From Candidatus Heimdallarchaeota archaeon (lineage in GTDB: Archaea > Asgardarchaeota > Heimdallarchaeia > JABLTI01): a stretch of 20,652 nucleotides of DNA. A program made the position numbers and the translations under genes. Location of the stretch: contig DAOVHJ010000005.1 of assembly GCA_030671945.1 (NCBI GenBank), positions 1 to 20,652 of the forward strand, written 5' to 3'. Under the pieces are notes generated by a model. The model did no database searches, was not told the DNA's origin, and worked only from the letters and a program-made list of their open reading frames with translations. Shown here piece after piece: positions 6,264-13,934 of the stretch (position 1 is the first letter of the stretch; the number at the start of each line of letters is the position of its first letter).

Positions 6264-8177
6264 ATGTTAATAAGTCAAGAAACTCTGAACGAAATCAAAA
6301 CAGCAATTCTAGCAAAAACCCCTCCTTCAGCTGATATTACAGAAATTGAGTTTGAAGGACCTGAAGTTGCTGTGTATTCAAGAAATCCACAAATTTTAGT
6401 TGACAATGGTGAACTGGTCAAAAATTTAGCAAAAGATTTACGAAAAAGAATTGTCATTCGTTCAGATCCATCTGTAAGGAAGGATCAAACAAAAGCTACA
6501 AACCTTGTTAAAGATCTTGTTCCTGAAGAAGCAGAAATATCCTCAATTCAATTTGATCCAAATATTGGTGAGATTCTTATTGAGGCAGTAAAACCGGGAT
6601 TAGTAATTGGAAAAAATGGTGCAACATTAAGAAAAATTACTTCTGAAACATTCTGGAGACCAAATGTCTCGAGAGCACCTCCTTTGGAATCTCGAATTAT
6701 AAAAACAGTTCGTGATATTTTATTCAAAAATAGTGAAGAGAGGAAAAAAATCCTACGAAAAGTTGGGAGAAGAATTCATAGAAAACAAATGTTTCCTACA
6801 GAATGGGTGAGAGTAACTTCACTTGGGGGTTATCGTGAAGTTGGTCGTAGTGCTACTTTACTACGCACACCAGAGAGCAGTATTTTAATTGATTGTGGAG
6901 TTAATGTAGGCCGAAACACTACCAAAGATATGTTTCCAAGGCTTGATACTTTGGAATTTTCAATAGTAAATCTTGATGCTGTAGTTATAACTCATGCTCA
7001 TTTAGATCACTGTGGTTTTCTACCATACTTGTACAAATATGGTTACGAAGGCCCAGTTTACACTACTAAAGCTACAAGTAATTTAATGACTCTTTTACAA
7101 ATTGATTATTTAGATGTAGCTAAAAAAGAAGGTAAGATGTTACCATATGCTTCAAAGGATGTTAGGGATTTAGTCCTACATACAATACCTTTGAGTTATG
7201 GTGAAGTAACAGACATCTCACCTGATGTTCGATTAACTTTACATAATGCTGGTCATATTTTGGGTTCAGCAATTGTGCATTTACATATTGGTAATGGTCT
7301 CTATAATTTAGCAATTGCTCAAGACTTCAAATATCGACATACTAATTTATTAGATCCTGCAGTCTCAAAATTCCCACGTTTAGAGGCATTATTTATGGAA
7401 TCGACATATGGGAATCCACAAGATGTAATGCCTACCAATAAAGAAGCTGAAACACACTTAATGGAAATAATTAGTACAACCTTGAACCGTGGCGGGAAAG
7501 TACTGGTACCTGTACTTGCTGTTGGACGTGCTCAAGAGTTACAAATTGTTCTCGAATCATTAATGGCAAAAGGTATGATTCCAAAAGTTCCAATCTATCT
7601 TGATGGAATGATTTCAGAAGCAACAGCAGTAACTACTTGTCATCCTGAATATCTCAGTAGAAAATTGAGAGAGAAAATCTTTCATGTTGGACAAAATCCA
7701 TTTTTAGCAGAATGTTTCCACAAAGTTGAGGGTAGAGATGAACGCGCAAAAATAATCTTGGGTGATCCATGTATTATTTTGGCAACAAGTGGTATGATGA
7801 CCGGTGGACCTTCGGTAGAATATTTCGATAAATTATCTGGTGGTGCTAAAAACTCCTTAATATTCGTTAGTTATCAGGGAGAAGGATCACTTGGTAGAAA
7901 AGTACAGAAGAATGTGAATGAAATCACTGTTATGGAAAAAGGTCATGCTCGAGTACTAAAGATCGAGATGGAAATTCATACTGTCATTGGATTTTCAGGT
8001 CATAGTGATCGCAGAGAACTTTTGAATTATGCTCGAAAAGCAACTCCTCGACCGGAAAAGCTCTTCTTAATACATGGTGAAAAATCAAAGTGTATTTCAT
8101 TAGCATCAACTTTACATAAGATGTTAAAAATTGAAACAAAAGCACCAGATGTATTAGAAACAATTCGGCTAGTTTAG
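6264..8177 (+). CDS. aCPSF1/FttA: KH-MBL-beta-CASP ribonuclease and transcription termination factor
   Basis: This is the archaeal homologue of eukaryotic CPSF73, a zinc-dependent RNase that cleaves transcripts at U-rich 3' ends and drives transcription termination. Residues 1-150 carry the two KH-like RNA-binding modules, with the GKNG loop at 116-119. The metallo-beta-lactamase domain has HAHLDH at 244-249, AGHILGS with H331 and QDF with D354. The beta-CASP segment includes GRAQE and SGMMTGGPS. C-terminal metal residues are in GHSD (H580) and LIHGE (H604). The length of 637 matches the near-universal archaeal family. ATG 6264 is the first start after the TATA-like box. Its 3' end is 9 bp from the convergent PUA gene. 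T-tracts follow several genes in this window, as expected for its activity. Confidence 0.96.
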   Translation: MLISQETLNEIKTAILAKTPPSADITEIEFEGPEVAVYSRNPQILVDNGELVKNLAKDLRKRIVIRSDPSVRKDQTKATNLVKDLVPEEAEISSIQFDPNIGEILIEAVKPGLVIGKNGATLRKITSETFWRPNVSRAPPLESRIIKTVRDILFKNSEERKKILRKVGRRIHRKQMFPTEWVRVTSLGGYREVGRSATLLRTPESSILIDCGVNVGRNTTKDMFPRLDTLEFSIVNLDAVVITHAHLDHCGFLPYLYKYGYEGPVYTTKATSNLMTLLQIDYLDVAKKEGKMLPYASKDVRDLVLHTIPLSYGEVTDISPDVRLTLHNAGHILGSAIVHLHIGNGLYNLAIAQDFKYRHTNLLDPAVSKFPRLEALFMESTYGNPQDVMPTNKEAETHLMEIISTTLNRGGKVLVPVLAVGRAQELQIVLESLMAKGMIPKVPIYLDGMISEATAVTTCHPEYLSRKLREKIFHVGQNPFLAECFHKVEGRDERAKIILGDPCIILATSGMMTGGPSVEYFDKLSGGAKNSLIFVSYQGEGSLGRKVQKNVNEITVMEKGHARVLKIEMEIHTVIGFSGHSDRRELLNYARKATPRPEKLFLIHGEKSKCISLASTLHKMLKIETKAPDVLETIRLV

Positions 8178-8186
8178 AATTCTTTT

Positions 8187-8672
8187 CTATAACTCTAAGG
8201 ACCATATGCTATCATTCACATAGTGTAGGTTCTTAATTACTTTCCCTTTTTCTGTTTGTTTGATATTATCACTATCAAACAACAATTCACCAACTGCTAG
8301 AGATTTCCCATAATTTTCGTCTATTATAGTAACAATATCCCCTGCTACTAATCCTTCTGTTACGTGGGTTATGCCTGGAGCCATAATATCAGCACCATTT
8401 GTTACATAAGGTACCGCACCCATATCTACGGTAATTGTTGGTAGTTTTACCAATCCTTCATTTAATGCTCGTAAACTTGGGATAACTCTCTCACCAACTT
8501 TGAAAGCTAAAACTATCTTATTTTCAGCGTATAATTCGCCACTATCAGTTATAACTAATTCAGCACCCTCTTTAAGGAGCAAATCAATGGATCCTTCTAT
8601 AATCTTACTTAATTGCTCTTTGAGTAATTTGAAGTCGCCTTTTCGTAGTACATGTCTTCGCAAAACCTGCAT
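8187..8672 (-). CDS. PUA-domain RNA-binding protein, MCT-1/Tma20-like
   Basis: The 161-residue protein has an N-terminal pre-PUA region (about 1-75) and a C-terminal PUA domain (about 78-155). The signature VDMGAVPYVTNGADIMAPGI is at 82-101 and a GDIV strand at 111-114. This is the layout of archaeal relatives of eukaryotic MCT-1, which pairs with DENR in translation re-initiation and ribosome recycling. An RNA- or ribosome-binding role is inferred from the family. The start is ATG 8672 with AAGGTGG 8 nt upstream. A minus-strand TATA-like ATATATTAAA lies at about 8718-8730. It is convergent with aCPSF1 and divergent from the Sm-like gene. Confidence 0.88.
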   Translation of the reverse strand: MQVLRRHVLRKGDFKLLKEQLSKIIEGSIDLLLKEGAELVITDSGELYAENKIVLAFKVGERVIPSLRALNEGLVKLPTITVDMGAVPYVTNGADIMAPGITHVTEGLVAGDIVTIIDENYGKSLAVGELLFDSDNIKQTEKGKVIKNLHYVNDSIWSLEL

Positions 8673-8917
8673 TTTTTATTCCACCTTACAGAGATTTGAT
8701 TGAACTCCACGTTGGAATTTAATATATTTTTGCTAAATGTTAATTAAGCTAAAAGCTTAAAAACAATAGATTAGTTCAAAAAATAGAAGAAAATATCCAT
8801 CTATCCTATTTCTTCTATTTACGAAGAGAATGGAAATAGAGAAAGAATTTAAAAACCAATCATTTACAAAAAAGAAATAGATTGTTCTATATCTTTATGC
8901 TTGGAGATTAAAACAAA
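8673..8917. promoter_or_regulatory. Divergent PUA/Sm-like promoter region with two inverted repeats
   Basis: The left side holds a minus-strand TATA-like ATATATTAAA (about 8718-8730). The right side holds TTTAAAAA at 8848-8855 for the Sm-like gene, giving a leader near 40 nt with GGAGAT 9 nt before the ATG. Between them lie the inverted repeat TTAAGCT-AAA-AGCTTAA (8744-8760) and a perfect 12-bp inverted repeat, AAATAGAAGAAA (8781-8792) and TTTCTTCTATTT (8809-8820), with a 16-nt loop. These could be operators between the promoters or hairpins in a longer leader. Confidence 0.5.
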
Positions 8918-9181
8918 ATGAGCAAACAAGAGAAACGATTAAACAAAGATCGACCAATGGATTTACTCTCAATGTCATTAAATGGTATTGTATTAGTGAA
9001 ATTGAAGGGTGGACGTCAATTAAGAGGTAAGCTAAAAAATTATGATGCTCATCTCAACTTAACTCTGGATGAAGCAGAGGAAATAATTGATGATGGTGAA
9101 AATAATAATCTAGGAACAATCATCTTACGTGGAGATAATGTGATAATTATTAGTCCGCCACCTAGTGTCGCTAAAAAATAG
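8918..9181 (+). CDS. Sm-like archaeal RNA-binding protein (Lsm/SmAP)
   Basis: This 87-residue protein is a single Sm fold. The Sm1 motif spans about residues 22-55, with the G-K-L-K-x-Y-D-x-H-L-N core ending at N47. The Sm2 motif LGTIILRGDNVIIISP is at 65-80, separated from Sm1 by an acidic loop (EEIIDDGENNN). Sm-like proteins form heptameric rings that bind U-rich RNA. The pairing with eL37 directly downstream (32-nt gap) is a conserved archaeal arrangement and mirrors links between RNA handling and the ribosome. The start is ATG 8918 with GGAGAT 9 nt upstream. Confidence 0.94.
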   Translation: MSKQEKRLNKDRPMDLLSMSLNGIVLVKLKGGRQLRGKLKNYDAHLNLTLDEAEEIIDDGENNNLGTIILRGDNVIIISPPPSVAKK

Positions 9182-9213
9182 CTTCCAAAAATGAAAGATA
9201 AAGGTGAATCATA

Positions 9214-9369
9214 ATGACCAAAGGAACTCCCAGTAAAGGAAAGAAAAATCGTACACCAACACACATACGCTGTCGAAGATGCGGAAACAATTCCTATAAC
9301 ATGAGAAAAGCAGTATGTGCAAGCTGTGGCTATGGAGCTACTGCAAAATTAAGAAAGCACAACTGGTAG
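9214..9369 (+). CDS. rpl37e: Large-subunit ribosomal protein eL37
   Basis: This short gene codes for 51 residues. The N-terminus MTKGTPSKGK and the sequence THIRCRRCG are hallmarks of eL37. A zinc ribbon is formed by C20xxC23 and C35xxC38, and the protein ends KLRKHNW, close to the usual LRRYNW end. The protein binds 23S rRNA in the large subunit. ATG 9214 has GGTGA 6 nt upstream (9203-9207). It is the second gene of the Sm-like/eL37 operon, and a hairpin at 9385-9415 follows. Confidence 0.96.
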   Translation: MTKGTPSKGKKNRTPTHIRCRRCGNNSYNMRKAVCASCGYGATAKLRKHNW

Positions 9370-9384
9370 CTTCTTAGAACATTT

Positions 9385-9415
9385 ATGCTGAACTACCATT
9401 CTTTGGATTCAGCGT
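9385..9415 (+). terminator. Terminator hairpin after eL37
   Basis: GCTGAA (9387-9392) pairs with TTCAGC (9408-9413), with an outer A-T and T-G pair. After a small internal loop, an inner CCA (9396-9398) pairs with TGG (9404-9406). A T-rich stretch follows (ATTTCTTATTTTGATTTTG). It lies between the convergent eL37 and UPF0200 genes. Confidence 0.5.
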
Positions 9416-9442
9416 AATCATTCATTTCTTATTTTGATTTTG

Positions 9443-10018
9443 TTATTTATTGGCTAATATTTTTTCAAGAATTTGTTCAATCTTTCTTATGAACTCTTGC
9501 TTTGAAATATCATCATTCAAAATGTAATGATTAGCTTTTGTTATTACATCACCCAAACCAAAACCAAGTTCTCTTTGTTCTCTTTCCTCAAAATCCCCTT
9601 CTGATTCATGATCAATTCGTTTTCTTGCTTCTACTCTTTGTTTCCTGATTTGTAGAGAAGAGATAATTGCAACCAGATTTATTTTGCCTAACTCTGCTCG
9701 TAATAAAGCAAGTTCTGCATATGAGCGAACTCCATCAATAAGCAGCATTTTAGGATTATCTTGAATTAATTCTTTAATAGCAGGTAAAGCTTTTCTAGCA
9801 ATTGCTTGATCCCCTTCTTCGTACCTTAAAGCCAAAGCCATTTTAGCCATATTACGACCATTAACCTCCAATCCTCTTTTCTTGCATTCGTCAATGATAA
9901 TAGTACCTAATCTATAAGTTGGAATTTGATATTTCCTTTTTGCAATGTCGGTGAAGACTGATTTTCCTGAACCTTGTGTCCCAGTTAATGCTAAGAAAAG
10001 TGTTCCCATAATAATCAC
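9443..10018 (-). CDS. UPF0200-family P-loop kinase-like protein
   Basis: The Walker A motif GTQGSGKS is at residues 13-20, followed by a segment typical of the archaeal UPF0200 family: KKRGLEV..GRNMAKMA, LLIDGVRS near 93-100, and a basic/acidic lid region with FEEREQRELGFGLGDVI. The family resembles dephospho-CoA kinase and adenylate kinase, but its substrate is not established to my knowledge. The 191-residue length is normal. The frame opens at GTG 10018, with GGAG 9 nt upstream (on the minus strand, about 10031-10028). ATG 10009, three codons in, leaves a Walker A position closer to relatives and may be the true start. The gene is convergent with eL37 and divergent from the membrane-protein gene at 10235. 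Confidence 0.85.
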   Translation of the reverse strand: MIIMGTLFLALTGTQGSGKSVFTDIAKRKYQIPTYRLGTIIIDECKKRGLEVNGRNMAKMALALRYEEGDQAIARKALPAIKELIQDNPKMLLIDGVRSYAELALLRAELGKINLVAIISSLQIRKQRVEARKRIDHESEGDFEEREQRELGFGLGDVITKANHYILNDDISKQEFIRKIEQILEKILANK

Positions 10019-10167
10019 AACTTGATTCTCCTCTTACTGCCAGAGCTACCGCATTTAAATTTACTGTTGTTCTTATTATATTATTCTAAATAAGACAAAA
10101 TCTCTGGATTTCATTTTATTGTTATGTAAATAGTTTAATATTTGACTTAGCTAATTCTTCAAAAAAG

Positions 10168-10213
10168 TTATATAAGTGGTTACTGAGGAAAACCACTAAT
10201 AGATTATAATCTA
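10168..10213 (+). promoter_or_regulatory. TATA box with two overlapping palindromes (candidate operator)
   Basis: A strong TATA box TTATATAAG (10168-10176) preceded by AAAAAAG sits about 60-65 nt before ATG 10235, predicting a start near 10198-10201. The inverted repeat AGTGGTT (10175-10181) and AACCACT (10191-10197) fills the space between TATA box and start site. A perfect 14-bp palindrome TAGATTATAATCTA (10200-10213) covers the predicted start. A repressor bound at either would block polymerase recruitment. Confidence 0.6.
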
Positions 10214-10234
10214 CTATTGATATGGTTGATTGCA

Positions 10235-11527
10235 ATGAAATCGAAGAAAATTACCTATACATTAATGATCATTTTGAGTCTTATACTTCTATTTCAATTA
10301 AGTATTAATTTAGTAAATGTTAATGCTGGAAGTGATTACAAAGGCAAAAACAAACCTATTGTAATTTTTGATGTAGCCCATCAACAAACCTTCAATCACA
10401 CACAAATGCAATCAGCTATCCAAGCAATTGAAGAACGTCTTGAGATTACAGTTTTCATAAACTATGATAATTTTTCATTGGTAAATCTTCAAGGTGCTGA
10501 TTTAATCATTCTACCTGCTCCAAATCTTAATGCCATACGAGCTCCCGGTTCAGATAGTGCTTTTTCTGTTATTGAGCGTAGAGCATTGTTTGAATATTAT
10601 CGTGATGGTGGATCTATGTTGTATTTGGCTAATCCATATTTCTTTGAAGAAGAAATGAGAAATTACACTAGTCATTCAAACTACCTGAACTATATGATGA
10701 GTAGTGGCGGTCAAGATGAAGTAGACTATGGAGGTTTATCCATAGATCGAGCTCAAATTACCTTAATGAATGATTTTAACAATCGATATGATGATGAACG
10801 ATTTATTTACATCAATAACGATACAATGTTGACTGATCATTCAATCTTACAAGGATTTCTTGGTACTAATCCTGTAAATGAACTAATAACCTATAGTACA
10901 TCTGTTGACACTATCTTTGCTCAAAGAGTGATTAATACTTCAGTCACAACTTATGAGGTCAATCCAGATGGAGAGGTTCAAGGCGGTAAAACCCAAGAAC
11001 ACACTATTTTAGCTTCAAATGAAATTGATGCATATGATAGTCGAGGAATATCTTGTGCTTCAGCAATCATGTTTAGTGATTTAGCTATAACCAATAGCAG
11101 CTCTGAAACTTGGTTTGAAGCATATGATAATGCTCTTCTCTGGGAAAATATTATTGCGTGGCTTCTCTTTGAAATTCCACAAGAGCGAGATGATCCTGAT
11201 ATACCACCAATTGGAATATTTGTTGCAAGTATTATAGCAATTTTCTTTGTCTTCATGGTATTTGGATCTGTTCTCTTTACTATCGGTCGCGAAGTAAGAA
11301 AAGTTGAAGTTTCAGAAACAATCATTGAAATGCGAAAACAAGATGAGCAGAGAAAGAAAGTCGATAAAGAAATTGAAGAAGCATATTACGCGGAAGATGA
11401 TGTCGAGGATGAACTCGAAGAAGAGGAAGAAGACAAGAAAGAAATCGATATGAAAAGCATCTCTGATGAGATTAAGAAGAAACCTCCTAAAACACGTTCA
11501 AGAAGTGAACGTCGTAGAAGGAATTAG
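10235..11527 (+). CDS. Secreted, single-span membrane protein with GATase-like/DUF4350-like ectodomain
   Basis: No function is assigned. From ATG 10235 the 430-residue protein starts with a signal peptide (KSKK then a hydrophobic stretch to about residue 28, possible cleavage after VNA at 31). An ectodomain of about 295 residues follows. It opens with IVIFDVAHQQTF, continues with a LQGADLIILPAPN strand and a YYRDGGSMLYLANP strand, a pattern seen in DUF4350 and class-I GATase-like domains. Several N-glycosylation sequons (NHT, NYT, NDT, NTS, NSS) are present. One transmembrane helix spans about 326-348. A cytoplasmic tail of about 80 residues is strongly acidic (EDDVEDELEEEEED) and then ends in a basic run (RSRSERRRRN). 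The frame extends to TTG 10217, but ATG 10235 gives the better signal peptide. ABC-exporter accessory (GldG-like) or OST48-like roles are possibilities. Confidence 0.75.
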   Translation: MKSKKITYTLMIILSLILLFQLSINLVNVNAGSDYKGKNKPIVIFDVAHQQTFNHTQMQSAIQAIEERLEITVFINYDNFSLVNLQGADLIILPAPNLNAIRAPGSDSAFSVIERRALFEYYRDGGSMLYLANPYFFEEEMRNYTSHSNYLNYMMSSGGQDEVDYGGLSIDRAQITLMNDFNNRYDDERFIYINNDTMLTDHSILQGFLGTNPVNELITYSTSVDTIFAQRVINTSVTTYEVNPDGEVQGGKTQEHTILASNEIDAYDSRGISCASAIMFSDLAITNSSSETWFEAYDNALLWENIIAWLLFEIPQERDDPDIPPIGIFVASIIAIFFVFMVFGSVLFTIGREVRKVEVSETIIEMRKQDEQRKKVDKEIEEAYYAEDDVEDELEEEEEDKKEIDMKSISDEIKKKPPKTRSRSERRRRN

Positions 11528-11543
11528 AATCCTTCTTCTTTCA

Positions 11544-11560
11544 TCTTTTTTTATCTTTTT
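11544..11560 (+). terminator. U-tract terminator after the membrane-protein gene
   Basis: Two T runs, T7 (11546-11552) and T5 (11556-11560), start 18 nt after the stop codon, with no obvious hairpin. This is the simple U-tract form of archaeal terminator. The second run may also be part of the TATA-like TTTTTAAT used by the next gene. Confidence 0.45.
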
Positions 11561-11597
11561 AATCGAAAGAATATTGAATAGTTGTTAATCAATTCAT

Positions 11598-13625
11598 ATG
11601 TTGAAGAAGATGATCCACCAAAACTCATCTAAGCAGTTAATTACTGGAATAATTCTTTCAGGTGGATACAGTATTCGATTTCAAAAGGAAAACGAACCTT
11701 GGATAGATAAAGCCCTAATGTCATTTAACGGGGAAATTATTTTAAAAAGAACAACTAAAATGCTCTCAAATCTCTGTGATAAGATAATCATTATGGTTAA
11801 ATTTGATGATAGTAAATCAATCTATCAAAAACTCATTGATGAATTTCCTGAAAACATTAAATCAAAAGTTACTATTGCGAAAGATAATTATCGGTTTCTA
11901 TGTAATGGACCCACACTGGGTATAGTATCTTCCTTCAACTTCATGGAAAGTGATATCGCATTAGTTGTCCCAGTAGATTTACCTTTGTTAGGTGAAAAGA
12001 TATTAGCTGATTTATTATCACAACTCAAAAGTAGCTCTCTGATTGTTCCATATTGGTATACTACTGGAAAAATAGAGCCGCTAGTTTTCGCATTCAAATT
12101 AAAGCCAATGCGAATCTTAGCAAAAATACTATCACAAATTAAGCGAAGTAGAGCTGATGATCTTCACCGAGCAATATTAGACATAAAATTCTTGGCATTT
12201 TCTTCAGACCGAGTAAAGGAAATTGATAACATTTTCACTAGTTTAAATGACAGAACTAAATTAGTAAAAATCAGTAATGCAAAGAATTCTCAAACAGGAG
12301 ACTTTTTTGACTTACCTAATTCACAGGTTGTTTCAGAGCAAGTGAATGGGGATCTCCTCGCACAAGTAGATACTTTTCTCGCAAACTTTAATTTCATGAA
12401 ACCTGAAAAAGCGATTCTTTCACAAGCTTTGGAAATATCTAAAGAATTAATGAATCAGAAAATGTTTTTTTTTGCCGGCGTCTTGTTGTTTAATGCTATT
12501 TCTAAATTTACCTTGGAAGAAATGAATTCGAAAGAAGACCTGCGAACACAGATGGTAAAGTTATGTGTTAAATCCTTTTGGCAGGAAGCCTTTCAATGGC
12601 AAAATAGAGGTATTCGTTTTCTTGAGTTTCATTCATTATCTGATGCTTTTGTAATAGCTAAAATGTTTAACTTGGAAGATCAAGTGGAATTAGAAAAGGA
12701 AATAACCAACCTAAAGGAATTACTAGATTTGAAAAAGAAAAAACATCATGTATATAGTTTAGATGCAATGCTAGAGAGTGAAATACCTTTGTTCTTAGAT
12801 CAGGCAATGGAAATAATTCAAGAGTCTGAAAAAGCTTTCAATGAGGATGCACCAACTTTCACAACTAATTTCCTTTGGGATCATTCTTTTCGTGTTGGAA
12901 AAATCGCTTATAAATTAGCGTTGAATGAGGGTGTTAATCCTTTAGTACCAACAATAGCCGCCATTCTCCATGATGCAGGTAAATTTGTTCTAGGAAAATA
13001 TCATGATGACCACGTAACTGAGGAGGAACACTCATCTTCTATTGCTCAAAAGTTGCTTGTAAATAGTGGTTTATCAAAGAAAGATGTTGAAGCTGTAGAA
13101 ACCGCAATCTCTGCTCTTTATAATGAAAAACTTGATTGTAACATAAATTGCAAAATCGTTCATGATGCAGACCGATTAGAAAAACTCGGACCTTTAGGTA
13201 TTGCTAATTTCTTTACAAAAATGACGCTAAGAGGTGCCAACCTGAGCAGTTCTATTCTCAAGAATCTAAGCCGAGAACTAACATATACTGCAGCAGCACC
13301 TAAAACCATGCAAACTAAAACAGGGAAAGATCTTGCTAGAACTAGAAGTCAGAAAGCATTACAATATTTCGAAGAACTACTGGAAGAATTCGCATATTAT
13401 GATCTTGGAAGATTCCATATAAAAGAATTCGAAGTAGATGCTGAACAAAAAGTTACTTTAGTTATCCCCGAAAAGTGCCATAAATGCCAAGGTGAATATT
13501 CAGTACAATTATCTAAAGATATGGGGATAAAATGTGAAAAAGTAATAGTTATTTATTCTTGTAATAAATGTAAACAAAAATATAAAACTGAATTCTGCTT
13601 ACCACTAATTTCCCAGAAAAGCTAA
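11598..13625 (+). CDS. MobA-like nucleotidyltransferase / HD phosphohydrolase / zinc-ribbon fusion
   Basis: This 675-residue protein joins at least three modules. Residues 15-215 resemble the molybdopterin-guanylyltransferase (NTP_transf_3) fold: ILSGGYSIRF at 19-28, DKAL at 37-40, GPTLGIVSS at 104-112 and VVPVDLPLL with a likely Mg-binding D127. Between SIRF and DKAL there are 8 residues where MobA has about 2. Residues 225-420 are helical and unrecognised. The HD domain spans about 425-600 with H429, H458-D459 in ILHDAGKF and D523 in VHDADRLEKLG. The C-terminus has a zinc ribbon, C627xxC630 and C655xxC658. The fold assignments are from motifs; the nucleotide and the HD substrate are unknown. 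It could make and break a nucleotide-linked cofactor. It is 3 bp from the convergent Cys-rich gene. Confidence 0.8.
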   Translation: MLKKMIHQNSSKQLITGIILSGGYSIRFQKENEPWIDKALMSFNGEIILKRTTKMLSNLCDKIIIMVKFDDSKSIYQKLIDEFPENIKSKVTIAKDNYRFLCNGPTLGIVSSFNFMESDIALVVPVDLPLLGEKILADLLSQLKSSSLIVPYWYTTGKIEPLVFAFKLKPMRILAKILSQIKRSRADDLHRAILDIKFLAFSSDRVKEIDNIFTSLNDRTKLVKISNAKNSQTGDFFDLPNSQVVSEQVNGDLLAQVDTFLANFNFMKPEKAILSQALEISKELMNQKMFFFAGVLLFNAISKFTLEEMNSKEDLRTQMVKLCVKSFWQEAFQWQNRGIRFLEFHSLSDAFVIAKMFNLEDQVELEKEITNLKELLDLKKKKHHVYSLDAMLESEIPLFLDQAMEIIQESEKAFNEDAPTFTTNFLWDHSFRVGKIAYKLALNEGVNPLVPTIAAILHDAGKFVLGKYHDDHVTEEEHSSSIAQKLLVNSGLSKKDVEAVETAISALYNEKLDCNINCKIVHDADRLEKLGPLGIANFFTKMTLRGANLSSSILKNLSRELTYTAAAPKTMQTKTGKDLARTRSQKALQYFEELLEEFAYYDLGRFHIKEFEVDAEQKVTLVIPEKCHKCQGEYSVQLSKDMGIKCEKVIVIYSCNKCKQKYKTEFCLPLISQKS

Positions 13626-13628
13626 TCC

Positions 13629-13934
13629 TCATTCAGCAAAAAATTGATCTATAGTTTGATCATTAGGATTCTTTTTAATTTTGGGATTCTTTTTCTTATG
13701 TGCGAAATATGGTTCTAAGAATCGTTGTCTTCTTCGGAGCAAAACTAATTTGTGTTTATTTATTTGCAACCTTGCACAAGGGTATTCCTTATCACATCCA
13801 CAAGTTCCTTGATAATTCTTAGAATTAATATCGAATTTTAAAAATCTGTTTGGATTAAGACAACTGCAGATTTCTATATAATCTCCATTCTCATTTTCGG
13901 CATACCTTCTTATGGATGTATCCAAATTCGACAT
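13629..13934 (-). CDS. Small Cys-rich protein with C-terminal PIP-box-like motif
   Basis: I do not recognise the family. The 101 residues contain five cysteines in two CxC pairs plus one (C23, C25, C45, C47, C53), suggesting one metal site. A basic middle follows (KHKLVLLRRRQRFLEPYFAHKKK), and the extreme C-terminus is DQTIDQFFAE. Residues 92-99 (D-Q-T-I-D-Q-F-F) fit the spacing of a PCNA-interacting peptide, hydrophobic at position 4 and two aromatics at 7-8, except that the usual first Gln is Asp. The CGCDKEYPC segment recalls a SWIM finger but lacks its histidine. The ATG at 13934 is the likely start, with only a weak ribosome binding site. It ends 3 bp from the convergent fusion gene and is divergent from the DinB-like gene. 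That it is a real gene is likely, not certain. Confidence 0.6.
   Translation of the reverse strand: MSNLDTSIRRYAENENGDYIEICSCLNPNRFLKFDINSKNYQGTCGCDKEYPCARLQINKHKLVLLRRRQRFLEPYFAHKKKNPKIKKNPNDQTIDQFFAE

Noticed and set aside
10217..10234. TTG start six codons upstream of the membrane-protein ATG
   Set aside because: ATG 10235 gives a cleaner signal peptide with a basic N-terminus, and the upstream stretch lies just after the operator-like palindrome.
13765..13870. SWIM zinc finger in the small Cys-rich protein
   Set aside because: The CxC...PC pattern is present, but the essential histidine of CxH is an arginine.
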